A stretch of 5,652 bases of DNA, taken from an uncultured archaeon (lineage in GTDB: Archaea > Thermoproteota > Nitrososphaeria > Nitrososphaerales > Nitrosopumilaceae). Shown here in pieces: positions 1 through 4,371 of this stretch. The stretch's first letter is position 1, and every line of letters begins with the position of its first letter. A program made the translations under genes and the position numbers. The DNA lies in assembly GCA_937896495.1 (NCBI GenBank), contig CALBNQ010000225.1, forward strand, positions 1 to 5,652, given 5' to 3'. Under the pieces are notes generated by a model. The model was not told the DNA's origin and ran no database searches. It saw nothing but the letters and a program-made list of their open reading frames with translations.

Positions 1-6
1 ATGATT

Positions 7-80
7 AGTTGAACGATTTTGATATTACTTGAACAAAACGGTTCCATACTTGAACAAATTTGATTTTGCTTGAACAAAAA
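7..80. repeat. Four phased direct repeats, core TTGAAC
   Basis: The hexamer TTGAAC begins at 9, 29, 50 and 70, giving spacings of 20, 21 and 20 bp, close to two helical turns. Copies two to four share the longer core CTTGAACAAA, and copies one and three also share TTTGAT downstream of the core. On the opposite strand the core reads TTTGTTCAAG. The 20-bp spacings are not multiples of three and stops interrupt all plus frames, so this is not a repeated peptide. It lies downstream of the minus-strand TFB gene and, if a minus-strand gene begins left of the window, in that gene's upstream region. A multi-site operator for a dimeric or cooperative DNA-binding protein is one reading; a repeated RNA element in an untranslated region is another. 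Function is inference. Confidence 0.7.
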
Positions 81-98
81 TCTGTATTATGGACATAC

Positions 99-118
99 AA
101 TTTTTAATATTAAAAATT
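99..118 (-). terminator. Perfect 20-bp AT palindrome, probable tfb terminator
   Basis: AATTTTTAATATTAAAAATT is identical to its own reverse complement and starts only 2 bp past the tfb stop codon (121-123, minus strand). Read on the minus strand it supplies a T5 tract (116-112), and a second T5 follows at 80-76. Archaeal RNA polymerase terminates at such T-tracts without needing a GC stem, so termination of tfb is the simplest role. The same AT block could also act as a TATA-like element for a minus-strand gene left of the window. Confidence 0.5.
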
Positions 119-120
119 AT

Positions 121-1032
121 TTAATCTTCTGTATGTTCTGCTTTGAGCCCTTTGTATCTATTTCTGATAGTTACTTCAGTTACTCCAGCTGCTTCTGCAA
201 TATCTCTTTGAGTTACTGATACCCCATTTTTAACACATGAAAGATATAATGCAGATGCTGCAAGACCCATTGGATCTTTTCCAGCTGATTCTTTACGATC
301 TTGTGCTTCTTTGAGAACTTTAATTGCATATCTTTTTGTTTTTTCTGTAATTTTTAATTTACTTGAAATTCTTGCAATACATTGAACAGAATCAACTACT
401 GGCATTTTTAGTTCTAACTCATGATGTAATAATCTATAACATCTTGCAATATCTTTTCGTTTTACATTTGCTGCATCAGCAATATCTTTCAATGTTCTAG
501 GTGTTTCTGTATCTCTACATGCTGCATAAAGTGATGCTGCAATCATTGCAGAAATTGAACGACCTCTAACTAATTTTTTTTCTAGTGATTTTCTGTAAAT
601 GTAAGCTGCTTTTTCTAAAACGTTTGCAGAAACTGAAACTTTGTCTTTTAATTTATTTAATTCACCTAATGCTTGTCTCAAATTCCTATCTACTGGTTCA
701 TGAGCTTGACTTCTACTGTCCCAGGTTCTTAATCTTTCAATTGTGCTTTTCATTGATGTTGAAAGTGGTTTTCCTGATGCATCTTTGTTTAAAGGATTGA
801 TAACTGTGGATAACCCCATATCGTGAATTGTAAGTGATGATGGTGCCCCTGCTCTTGCTGGATTTGAACCACTATCTTTTTGAAATGATCTCCATTCTGG
901 ACCTGACTCTTGTGATTTTTCAGAAATTACAAACCCACATTTTGAACAAAATTGTTCTCCTGTAACATCATCCATTAATAATGAATTTTTTCCACATCTT
1001 GGACAATTTGTATTCTGATTCATTCCTGACAT
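121..1032 (-). CDS. tfb: Transcription initiation factor IIB (TFB)
   Basis: Archaeal general transcription factor that binds TBP-TATA DNA, contacts the BRE upstream of TATA, and places RNA polymerase at the start site. The 303-residue product is a full-length TFB. An N-terminal zinc ribbon has Cys10, Cys13, Cys29 and Cys32 (CX2C-X15-CX2C). A B-reader/linker region follows, with GPEWRSF at 44-50. Two cyclin-like repeats follow at about 112-205 and 212-300. The second repeat ends in a helix-turn-helix-like segment (about 272-294, including QRDIAEAAGVT) that in the family reads the BRE. The first ATG (1032) was chosen; a second in-frame ATG lies three codons later (1023) and cannot be excluded. 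No strong Shine-Dalgarno is visible. The gene is monocistronic, with its own TATA box about 55 bp upstream and T-tracts right after the stop. Thaumarchaeota typically carry several TFB paralogues, so this may be one of a set; which one cannot be told here. Confidence 0.97.
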   Translation of the reverse strand: MSGMNQNTNCPRCGKNSLLMDDVTGEQFCSKCGFVISEKSQESGPEWRSFQKDSGSNPARAGAPSSLTIHDMGLSTVINPLNKDASGKPLSTSMKSTIERLRTWDSRSQAHEPVDRNLRQALGELNKLKDKVSVSANVLEKAAYIYRKSLEKKLVRGRSISAMIAASLYAACRDTETPRTLKDIADAANVKRKDIARCYRLLHHELELKMPVVDSVQCIARISSKLKITEKTKRYAIKVLKEAQDRKESAGKDPMGLAASALYLSCVKNGVSVTQRDIAEAAGVTEVTIRNRYKGLKAEHTED

Positions 1033-1083
1033 GAGATCTATTTACCTACCATGTTAACTAACACGCAAAACTATCTAATACCG

Positions 1084-1093
1084 TATATTTAAA
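1084..1093 (-). promoter_or_regulatory. TATA box of tfb
   Basis: The minus strand reads TTTAAATATA, very close to the archaeal TATA consensus. Transcription would begin about 25 bp downstream, near 1062-1066, leaving a 5' untranslated region of roughly 30 nt before the ATG at 1032. A short ATG-initiated frame inside that leader (starting near 1054) stops after four codons. Confidence 0.65.
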
Positions 1094-1188
1094 CCGAGTA
1101 TTTCCATGTCGATTTTCTAAAATGTACTCAAAAAACAGTAAAAATATTAAAAAATCCTGAGGCAAAAATTAATTCTTTTTGACCATGA

Positions 1189-1196
1189 TTTTTTAA
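1189..1196 (+). promoter_or_regulatory. Candidate TATA-like element for the 1212-1322 unit
   Basis: The stretch TTTTTTAA lies about 26 bp before 1219, close to where the structured segment begins (first paired base 1224 or 1225). It suits a transcript starting around 1217-1222 better than a leaderless mRNA starting at the ATG at 1212. The match to the archaeal TATA consensus is only moderate in this AT-rich background. Confidence 0.3.
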
Positions 1197-1211
1197 CCTG
1201 TTTTCTACTTT

Positions 1212-1316
1212 ATGAAAATTAATGAGTCAGAGACATCTCGCGGTGTTAGCTGGGAGCCCAAAAGCTCACATAAACTAGTTAATACATTACATAGTCTCCA
1301 AAGTAAAGGAGACTGA
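1212..1316 (+). CDS. Possible 34-residue small protein (overlaps RNA candidate)
   Basis: An ATG at 1212 opens 34 sense codons ending in TGA at 1314-1316, starting MKINESETSRGVSWEP and ending LQSKGD. It is polar, has no signal peptide, membrane segment or zinc motif, and I do not recognise it. Its G+C by codon position is about 44, 41 and 32 percent, so third positions are the poorest, as in real genes of an AT-rich genome, but the contrast is weak. The stop codon lies inside a terminator-like hairpin. No Shine-Dalgarno is visible. The same bases form long self-complementary helices, so the frame could be a chance ORF across a structured RNA. Conservation of the reading frame versus of the base pairs would decide. 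Confidence 0.3.
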   Translation: MKINESETSRGVSWEPKSSHKLVNTLHSLQSKGD

Positions 1317-1322
1317 CTTTTT
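1222..1322 (+). ncRNA. Candidate structured small RNA of about 100 nt
   Basis: This island is about 44 percent G+C (1224-1317), clearly above its flanks. AGTCAG (1225-1230) pairs with CTGACT (1313-1318) and closes the whole element. GTGTTAGCT (1243-1251) pairs with AGTTAATAC (1277-1285), nine pairs including two G-U, and encloses a GAGC/GCTC hairpin (1254-1257 with 1264-1267). AGTCTCC (1293-1299) pairs with GGAGACT (1308-1314) around an 8-nt loop, and T5 follows at 1318-1322. Together this gives a three-way-junction-like fold with a terminator. An alternative pairing, GAGAC (1230-1234) with GTCTC (1294-1298), would disrupt the last hairpin. I match it to no known family: it lacks recognisable tRNA, RNase P, SRP or clear C/D-box features. 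The T-run after the hairpin favours the plus strand. The next gene starts 124 bp further on, so a leader or attenuator role is possible but unsupported. Confidence 0.4.
1293..1322 (+). terminator. Hairpin plus T5 terminator-like structure
   Basis: A perfect 7-bp stem, AGTCTCC with GGAGACT, closes an 8-nt loop (1300-1307) and leads within four bases into TTTTT (1318-1322). It would end a plus-strand transcript that begins near 1212-1222. It is the only strong GC-containing stem with a T-tract that I found in the window's intergenic DNA. Confidence 0.5.
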
Positions 1323-1411
1323 CTCTGGAAATTTAACTATTCTCTAAAGTTATTAAATTGAATATTTATTGAAAATTTTCTGTTGTTGAAGAAATAGAAA
1401 TATTGTGTCTG

Positions 1412-1420
1412 TTTTTATCC
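1412..1420 (+). promoter_or_regulatory. Candidate TATA box for the zinc-ribbon gene at 1447
   Basis: TTTTTATCC is centred about 30 bp before the ATG at 1447, the distance expected for a leaderless or nearly leaderless archaeal mRNA. No Shine-Dalgarno precedes the ATG, which fits leaderless translation. Other AT-rich stretches at 1360-1370 are alternatives. Confidence 0.35.
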
Positions 1421-1446
1421 TAAAGTAATTAATATTCCAAAAATTG

Positions 1447-1989
1447 ATGCAGATTGTGTCATTTGGTGAAGTAGATACTCTAAACATGTTGTTTGACAAG
1501 CTACAAAGTTTGTTTGATGAATCTCAAGGATACTATGAATCATTTTTGGATACTAATAATATGTATAAAAAAGGTCAATTAAGTGACAAAGAATTTTTTC
1601 AAAAACTTGGAGATTATACTGTAGCATATTCTGCATTAGAATTTTTAGCAATCAAAGTAATTTTTGAATTAAAAAAATCAGTAGGTTCCAATTCTGGAAA
1701 CACTCAATCCCCTGGATTAATGCCTGGAATGGGAAATCCTGGAGGAATGATGTCTGGTGGAGTACCTCCAAGAGCTGGTACTTCAGAAAATCCTGTAGGT
1801 GGAGGTCCACCTGGAATTGTATCTGCTCAAGAAGCATTTGGAGAAGTTGGAACTTTACCTACTCCTGATTTATCTATGATGCCTAGACAAACTCCTACAC
1901 CTAGTGAAAATGGATGTTCTTCATGTGGTGTGGAATTAAGACCAAATGCAAAGTTTTGTACAAAGTGTGGCACTAAAACATTAAATTAA
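1447..1989 (+). CDS. Zinc-ribbon protein with helical N-terminus, unknown function
   Basis: A 180-residue soluble protein of unknown function. Residues 8-79 look alpha-helical and charged, with aromatic and acidic positions and the segment YKKGQLSDKEFF at 40-51. Residues 80-154 are a low-complexity Gly/Pro/Met/Ser linker that is probably disordered. The C-terminus is a short zinc ribbon with Cys157, Cys160, Cys171 and Cys174 (CX2C-X10-CX2C, ending FCTKCGTK), the type common at protein ends as a protein- or nucleic-acid-binding module. The ATG at 1447 is preferred to the TTG directly before it because ATG is the stronger start and a TATA-like box sits about 30 bp upstream. It converges on another gene with the same C-terminal ribbon. 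The helix-linker-ribbon layout suggests an adaptor or regulatory subunit, but nothing in the sequence names a partner. Confidence 0.85.
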   Translation: MQIVSFGEVDTLNMLFDKLQSLFDESQGYYESFLDTNNMYKKGQLSDKEFFQKLGDYTVAYSALEFLAIKVIFELKKSVGSNSGNTQSPGLMPGMGNPGGMMSGGVPPRAGTSENPVGGGPPGIVSAQEAFGEVGTLPTPDLSMMPRQTPTPSENGCSSCGVELRPNAKFCTKCGTKTLN

Positions 1990-2002
1990 AAATTATTTTT
2001 TA
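1987..2002. terminator. Shared bidirectional T-tract terminator
   Basis: TAAAAATTATTTTTTA spans both convergent stop codons. The plus strand has T6 at 1996-2001 for the gene ending at 1989, and the minus strand has T5 (complement of 1992-1988) for the gene ending at 2000. Only 10 bp separate the two coding regions, so both terminators must lie on these bases or inside the opposing gene. Confidence 0.5.
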
Positions 2003-2374
2003 CTGTGTTGTTCCACATTCAGGACAGAATTTTGAAGAAGATGAAAGACTAGTTCCACATTCAGAACAAAACTTTCCATCATTTTGTTTTTCATTGTATG
2101 CATTTCCAACAAAAGCTGAACTTTTGACTGCACCTGATGGTTCGTATTTATCATCATCAATTAATACTGGTTGAAAGTCTTGTTCAGACAAAAATGTCAT
2201 CATTCTAGGAACTCCCTCACTTTTATTTTCGGGGTCTGGAACTGAATCTCCTAACCAAAATGCAAATCTCATCAAAGTTAATTCTGGAGTTGAAAATGCT
2301 AAAGTATGTTTTGACATGTATTCTTGTGCAGCTTTTTTACCATCAAAAACTTCCATGACGTAACTATTTTGCAT
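2000..2374 (-). CDS. Small zinc-ribbon protein, unknown function
   Basis: From the ATG at 2374 the product is 124 residues. The first 70 or so are a compact, partly helical region (KKAAQEYMSKHT at 13-24, then TLMRFAFWLGD at 33-43). A polar stretch follows, then a C-terminal zinc ribbon with Cys103, Cys106, Cys117 and Cys120 (CX2C-X10-CX2C, FCSECG and FCPECG). The frame stays open upstream to an ATG at 2464, but that start would lie inside tRNA-Ala and is rejected. A second candidate start is the ATG at 2356 (118 residues), with TATTATA at 2386-2380 about 27 bp before it, as for a leaderless mRNA. I kept 2374 as the longest start outside the tRNA. The gene lies 37 bp after the tRNA on the same strand and may also be reached by transcription from it. 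Function unknown. Confidence 0.8.
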   Translation of the reverse strand: MQNSYVMEVFDGKKAAQEYMSKHTLAFSTPELTLMRFAFWLGDSVPDPENKSEGVPRMMTFLSEQDFQPVLIDDDKYEPSGAVKSSAFVGNAYNEKQNDGKFCSECGTSLSSSSKFCPECGTTQ

Positions 2375-2379
2375 TAATG

Positions 2380-2386
2380 TATAATA
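2380..2386 (-). promoter_or_regulatory. Candidate TATA box supporting a start at 2356
   Basis: The minus strand reads TATTATA, centred 27 bp before the in-frame ATG at 2356. If used, the mRNA would be leaderless and the protein six residues shorter than the annotated form. Because this lies downstream of the tRNA, it would give the zinc-ribbon gene its own promoter. Confidence 0.3.
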
Positions 2387-2411
2387 GTTTCTAGCATAAG
2401 TTGATAAGATT

Positions 2412-2486
2412 TGGTGGACCGGGAGAGAATCGAACCCTCGATATCCTCGTTGCGAACGAGGCATTATACCCCTAAACTACCGGCCC
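2412..2486 (-). tRNA. tRNA-Ala, anticodon CGC, CCA encoded
   Basis: The minus strand folds as a full cloverleaf without intron. The acceptor stem GGGCCGG pairs with CCGGTCC and contains G3-U70, the hallmark identity pair of alanine tRNA. The D-arm is GTTT-AGGGGTA-TAAT and is weak (G-U first pair, U-U last pair). The anticodon arm is CCTCG-TTCGCAA-CGAGG; the anticodon CGC (positions 2454-2452) reads the Ala codon GCG. The variable loop is ATATC and the T-arm is GAGGG-TTCGATT-CTCTC. The discriminator is A (2415), followed by a genomic CCA at 2414-2412. Mature length without CCA is 72 nt. Amino acid assignment rests on both anticodon and G3-U70. Confidence 0.97.
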
Positions 2487-2617
2487 TCAAACTGTCTCCT
2501 TTGTTTGCTTTTTTATTTTTTTTCTAAATTAATACAAACATCGCTTTTGATAATTACTAATTTAGGTATCCTGATAAAATATTCAATTTTTTAAAAGAAA
2601 TTTGATTTTTAATATAT
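2487..2617 (-). promoter_or_regulatory. Intergenic region with probable tRNA-Ala promoter
   Basis: These 131 bp between the zinc-finger gene and tRNA-Ala contain no ORF of note. On the minus strand an A/T-rich run (about 2524-2508, TTTAGAAAAAAATAAAAAAG) is centred roughly 25 bp before the tRNA 5' end and is the likely TATA region. A purine-rich AAAGGAGACAG follows just before the tRNA. T-rich stretches near 2598-2603 on the minus strand could end the upstream gene. No hairpin of note was seen. Confidence 0.35.
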
Positions 2618-2881
2618 TCACATCACTACTGGAATTTCACTTGATGAAATTCCCCCATATCCTGGATCAATCTTTTGTTTTGGATTCAATGATGTGTCAT
2701 GATGACATGCTTTATTGCATACTGGACAAAATTTTCTATCTAATACAATACACTGACAAATATGATTTTTAACATATGCTTGTGCAGCTTTATTCCATTC
2801 TCCTGTACCGTTACAGTATACACACACATTTGTTGAACTTGACCCTACACCTTTACAAAAATCACACACATCATCTGTCAT
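2618..2881 (-). CDS. Small DnaJ-type zinc-finger protein lacking a J domain
   Basis: An 87-residue cysteine-rich protein. Residues 6-13 (CDFCKGVG) and 20-27 (CVYCNGTG) are two CxxCxGxG motifs, the signature of the DnaJ/Hsp40 central zinc-binding domain, in which two motifs clamp one zinc. After a short helix (about 30-40) come Cys42, Cys44, Cys52 and Cys55 (CPVC), then Cys59-His60-His61, which could form a second metal site. There is no J domain, no client-binding beta domain and no membrane segment. The C-terminal 25 residues are polar and Gly/Ser/Pro-rich. In known proteins this finger type binds unfolded polypeptide or acts in thiol chemistry; here the role is unknown. The start ATG at 2881 lies about 30 bp after a TATA-like box. 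It is divergent from the amidohydrolase gene, 92 bp away. Confidence 0.85.
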   Translation of the reverse strand: MTDDVCDFCKGVGSSSTNVCVYCNGTGEWNKAAQAYVKNHICQCIVLDRKFCPVCNKACHHDTSLNPKQKIDPGYGGISSSEIPVVM

Positions 2882-2910
2882 ATTTCTGACTCTATTGTTA
2901 TGTTCAAATC

Positions 2911-2919
2911 AATATATTT
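2911..2919 (-). promoter_or_regulatory. TATA box of the zinc-finger gene
   Basis: AATATATTT reads AAATATATT on the minus strand and predicts a start near 2888-2890, only a few bases before the ATG at 2881. The element is nearly symmetric. On the plus strand it could also start a transcript near 2941 toward the amidohydrolase, although the closer box at 2942-2950 fits that gene better. Confidence 0.5.
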
Positions 2920-2941
2920 GAAGAGATTGGTCCAACTCAAC

Positions 2942-2950
2942 GCATAATAG
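2942..2950 (+). promoter_or_regulatory. Candidate TATA box for the amidohydrolase gene
   Basis: GCATAATAG is centred about 28 bp before the ATG at 2974, consistent with a leaderless or near-leaderless transcript. No Shine-Dalgarno lies before that ATG. The match to consensus is modest. Confidence 0.35.
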
Positions 2951-2973
2951 ACTGCAAAGCATAAAATTTTTGG

Positions 2974-4371
2974 ATGACGTATGATACTGTGATTACTGAT
3001 TCACATGTTATGTCGCCACAAGGTATGGTGGATAAAAATATCATAATTGATGAAGGTAAAATTGTAGGTTTGACAAATGATGTTCCTGCATGTGATAACA
3101 AAATTCGTGCCAATGAATTGATTTGTATTCCTGGCCCAATTGACACTCATGTTCATTATGGAGTATATTCTCCAATTAATGAAGCAGCAAAAACTGAATC
3201 TCATGCTGCAGCAATAGGCGGAATCACAACAATGATGCGAATGTTGAGATTGGCTGATTCTTTTTCAAATTCATTACAATCTCAACTTGATGCAGCATCT
3301 CAAAACCATTATGTGGATTATGCAATCCATGCATCTGTTTTTAATTCACAACAAATCAATGAGATGAAATTTTGTGTGGATAGAGGAATTACATCATTTA
3401 AAATTTACATGAATCTTGGTGGAGAAGTTGGACATGTATACATGGATATGCCTCCAAACTCCACTAGTTTACATCCTGCACAAGTCAATGTAACTGATGA
3501 AATAGTGGAGAAAACCGTAAAAAATGCAGCTTTACTTGGTTGTCCAGTTTTAGTACATGCTGAAGATTATGAATCATGTGGATGCGGAATCAAAACTGCA
3601 AGAGAAAAAAAACAAGACGGATTATCTGCTTGGTCTGAAAGCCGTTCTCCTAAATTTGAAGCTAAAGCAATTAAGACTGTGTGTAAATTTGGTCGTGATT
3701 ATGATTGTGTTATTTACTTTGTTCATATTGGTTCAGAAATAGCATTACGTCAAATTGCAGAAGAAAGAAAACTTGGAACAAATATCTTTGTAGAAACATG
3801 TCCTCATTATCTTACATTATCCTATGAAAAACAACAGGGATATCTTGCAAAAGTAATGCCTCCTATTAGAACTGAAAATGATAGAAAAGCTGTTTGGAAT
3901 GCACTTTCTGTAAATCTTATTGACACTATTGGAACTGATCATGTTGCAAATCAATTAAAATTAAAACTTGATGGTGATGATGTCTGGGGAGCTCTTGCTG
4001 GATTTCCGGGAATTGGAACTGTGTTGCCTATTTTACTTAATGATGGAGTTAATCAAAACAAAATTACTTTAGAACAATTTGTACGATTTACAAGTACAAA
4101 TGCTGCTCAAATTTTTGGAATGTATCCACAAAAAGGAATTTTAGAGAAAGGTTCTGATGCTGATATTACTGTAATAGACCTAAAAAAAGAAAAAACTGTT
4201 TCATCTGATTTGTTTGGTGGTTTTTCTGATTATATTGTATATGAAGGACGACATCTAAAAGGATGGCCTGTAAAAACAATCGTTCGAGGACAAACAATTG
4301 TAGATGATTTTGAAGTAATTGGAAAGTTAGGCCATGGTAGATTAGTTGAAAGAAAACTCAGTTCAAATTAA
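2974..4371 (+). CDS. Cyclic amidohydrolase, hydantoinase/dihydropyrimidinase-like
   Basis: A 465-residue cytosolic metal-dependent hydrolase of the amidohydrolase superfamily that would open a cyclic amide or imide ring. A short N-terminal beta region (1-53) precedes the TIM barrel. All binuclear-site residues are visible: Asp57-x-His59-x-His61 (IDTHVH), Lys143 (SFKIYM, the lysine that is carboxylated), His195 (VLVHAED), His251 (FVHIGS) and catalytic Asp322 (GTDHVA). ETCPHYL at 274-280 and GFPGIGTVLP at 343-352 are also typical, and a composite C-terminal beta domain follows (about 388-445). Length matches hydantoinases (about 460) better than dihydroorotases. The dihydroorotase HxHxR arginine is absent (HVHYG), and the hydantoinase substrate tyrosine five residues after the lysine is Leu148. 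A hydantoinase-like enzyme of unknown substrate is therefore safer than 'dihydroorotase'. Its stop codon overlaps that of rpiA on the other strand. Confidence 0.88.
   Translation: MTYDTVITDSHVMSPQGMVDKNIIIDEGKIVGLTNDVPACDNKIRANELICIPGPIDTHVHYGVYSPINEAAKTESHAAAIGGITTMMRMLRLADSFSNSLQSQLDAASQNHYVDYAIHASVFNSQQINEMKFCVDRGITSFKIYMNLGGEVGHVYMDMPPNSTSLHPAQVNVTDEIVEKTVKNAALLGCPVLVHAEDYESCGCGIKTAREKKQDGLSAWSESRSPKFEAKAIKTVCKFGRDYDCVIYFVHIGSEIALRQIAEERKLGTNIFVETCPHYLTLSYEKQQGYLAKVMPPIRTENDRKAVWNALSVNLIDTIGTDHVANQLKLKLDGDDVWGALAGFPGIGTVLPILLNDGVNQNKITLEQFVRFTSTNAAQIFGMYPQKGILEKGSDADITVIDLKKEKTVSSDLFGGFSDYIVYEGRHLKGWPVKTIVRGQTIVDDFEVIGKLGHGRLVERKLSSN

Noticed and set aside
7..80. CRISPR array interpretation of the 20-21 bp repeats
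   Set aside because: The conserved part is only 6-10 bp and the gaps are 10-14 bp, far shorter than CRISPR repeats and spacers.
585..800. Plus-strand ORF of 71 codons inside tfb
   Set aside because: Antisense shadow of a well-conserved TFB cyclin domain; hydrophobic, low-complexity translation and no promoter.
942..957. Inverted repeat GAACAA-N2-TTGTTC with a TTGAACAAAA core inside tfb
   Set aside because: It encodes part of the TFB zinc ribbon around Cys29, so the bases are constrained by protein. It resembles the 7-80 repeats but cannot be called a regulatory site from one copy.
1233..1246. Alternative small hairpin ACATC-TCGC-GGTGT in the structured island
   Set aside because: It competes with the longer 9-bp helix (1243-1251 with 1277-1285) and contains a G-U pair; kept only as a possible alternate fold.
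1444..1446. TTG start for the first zinc-ribbon gene
   Set aside because: It only adds one Met before an ATG at 1447, which is the stronger start and fits the upstream TATA spacing.
2375..2464. N-terminal extension of the 2000-2374 gene starting at ATG 2464
   Set aside because: These codons run through tRNA-Ala (2412-2486), whose cloverleaf is complete. The extension is an accidental open frame over the tRNA.
2937..3204. Minus-strand ORFs over the 5' end of the amidohydrolase gene
   Set aside because: They are antisense to conserved metal-site codons (IDTHVH region) and have no motif or start signal of their own.
3557..3742. Plus-strand ORF of 61 codons in another frame of the amidohydrolase
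   Set aside because: Overlaps His195 to His251 of the real frame; a frame shadow with no supporting signal.
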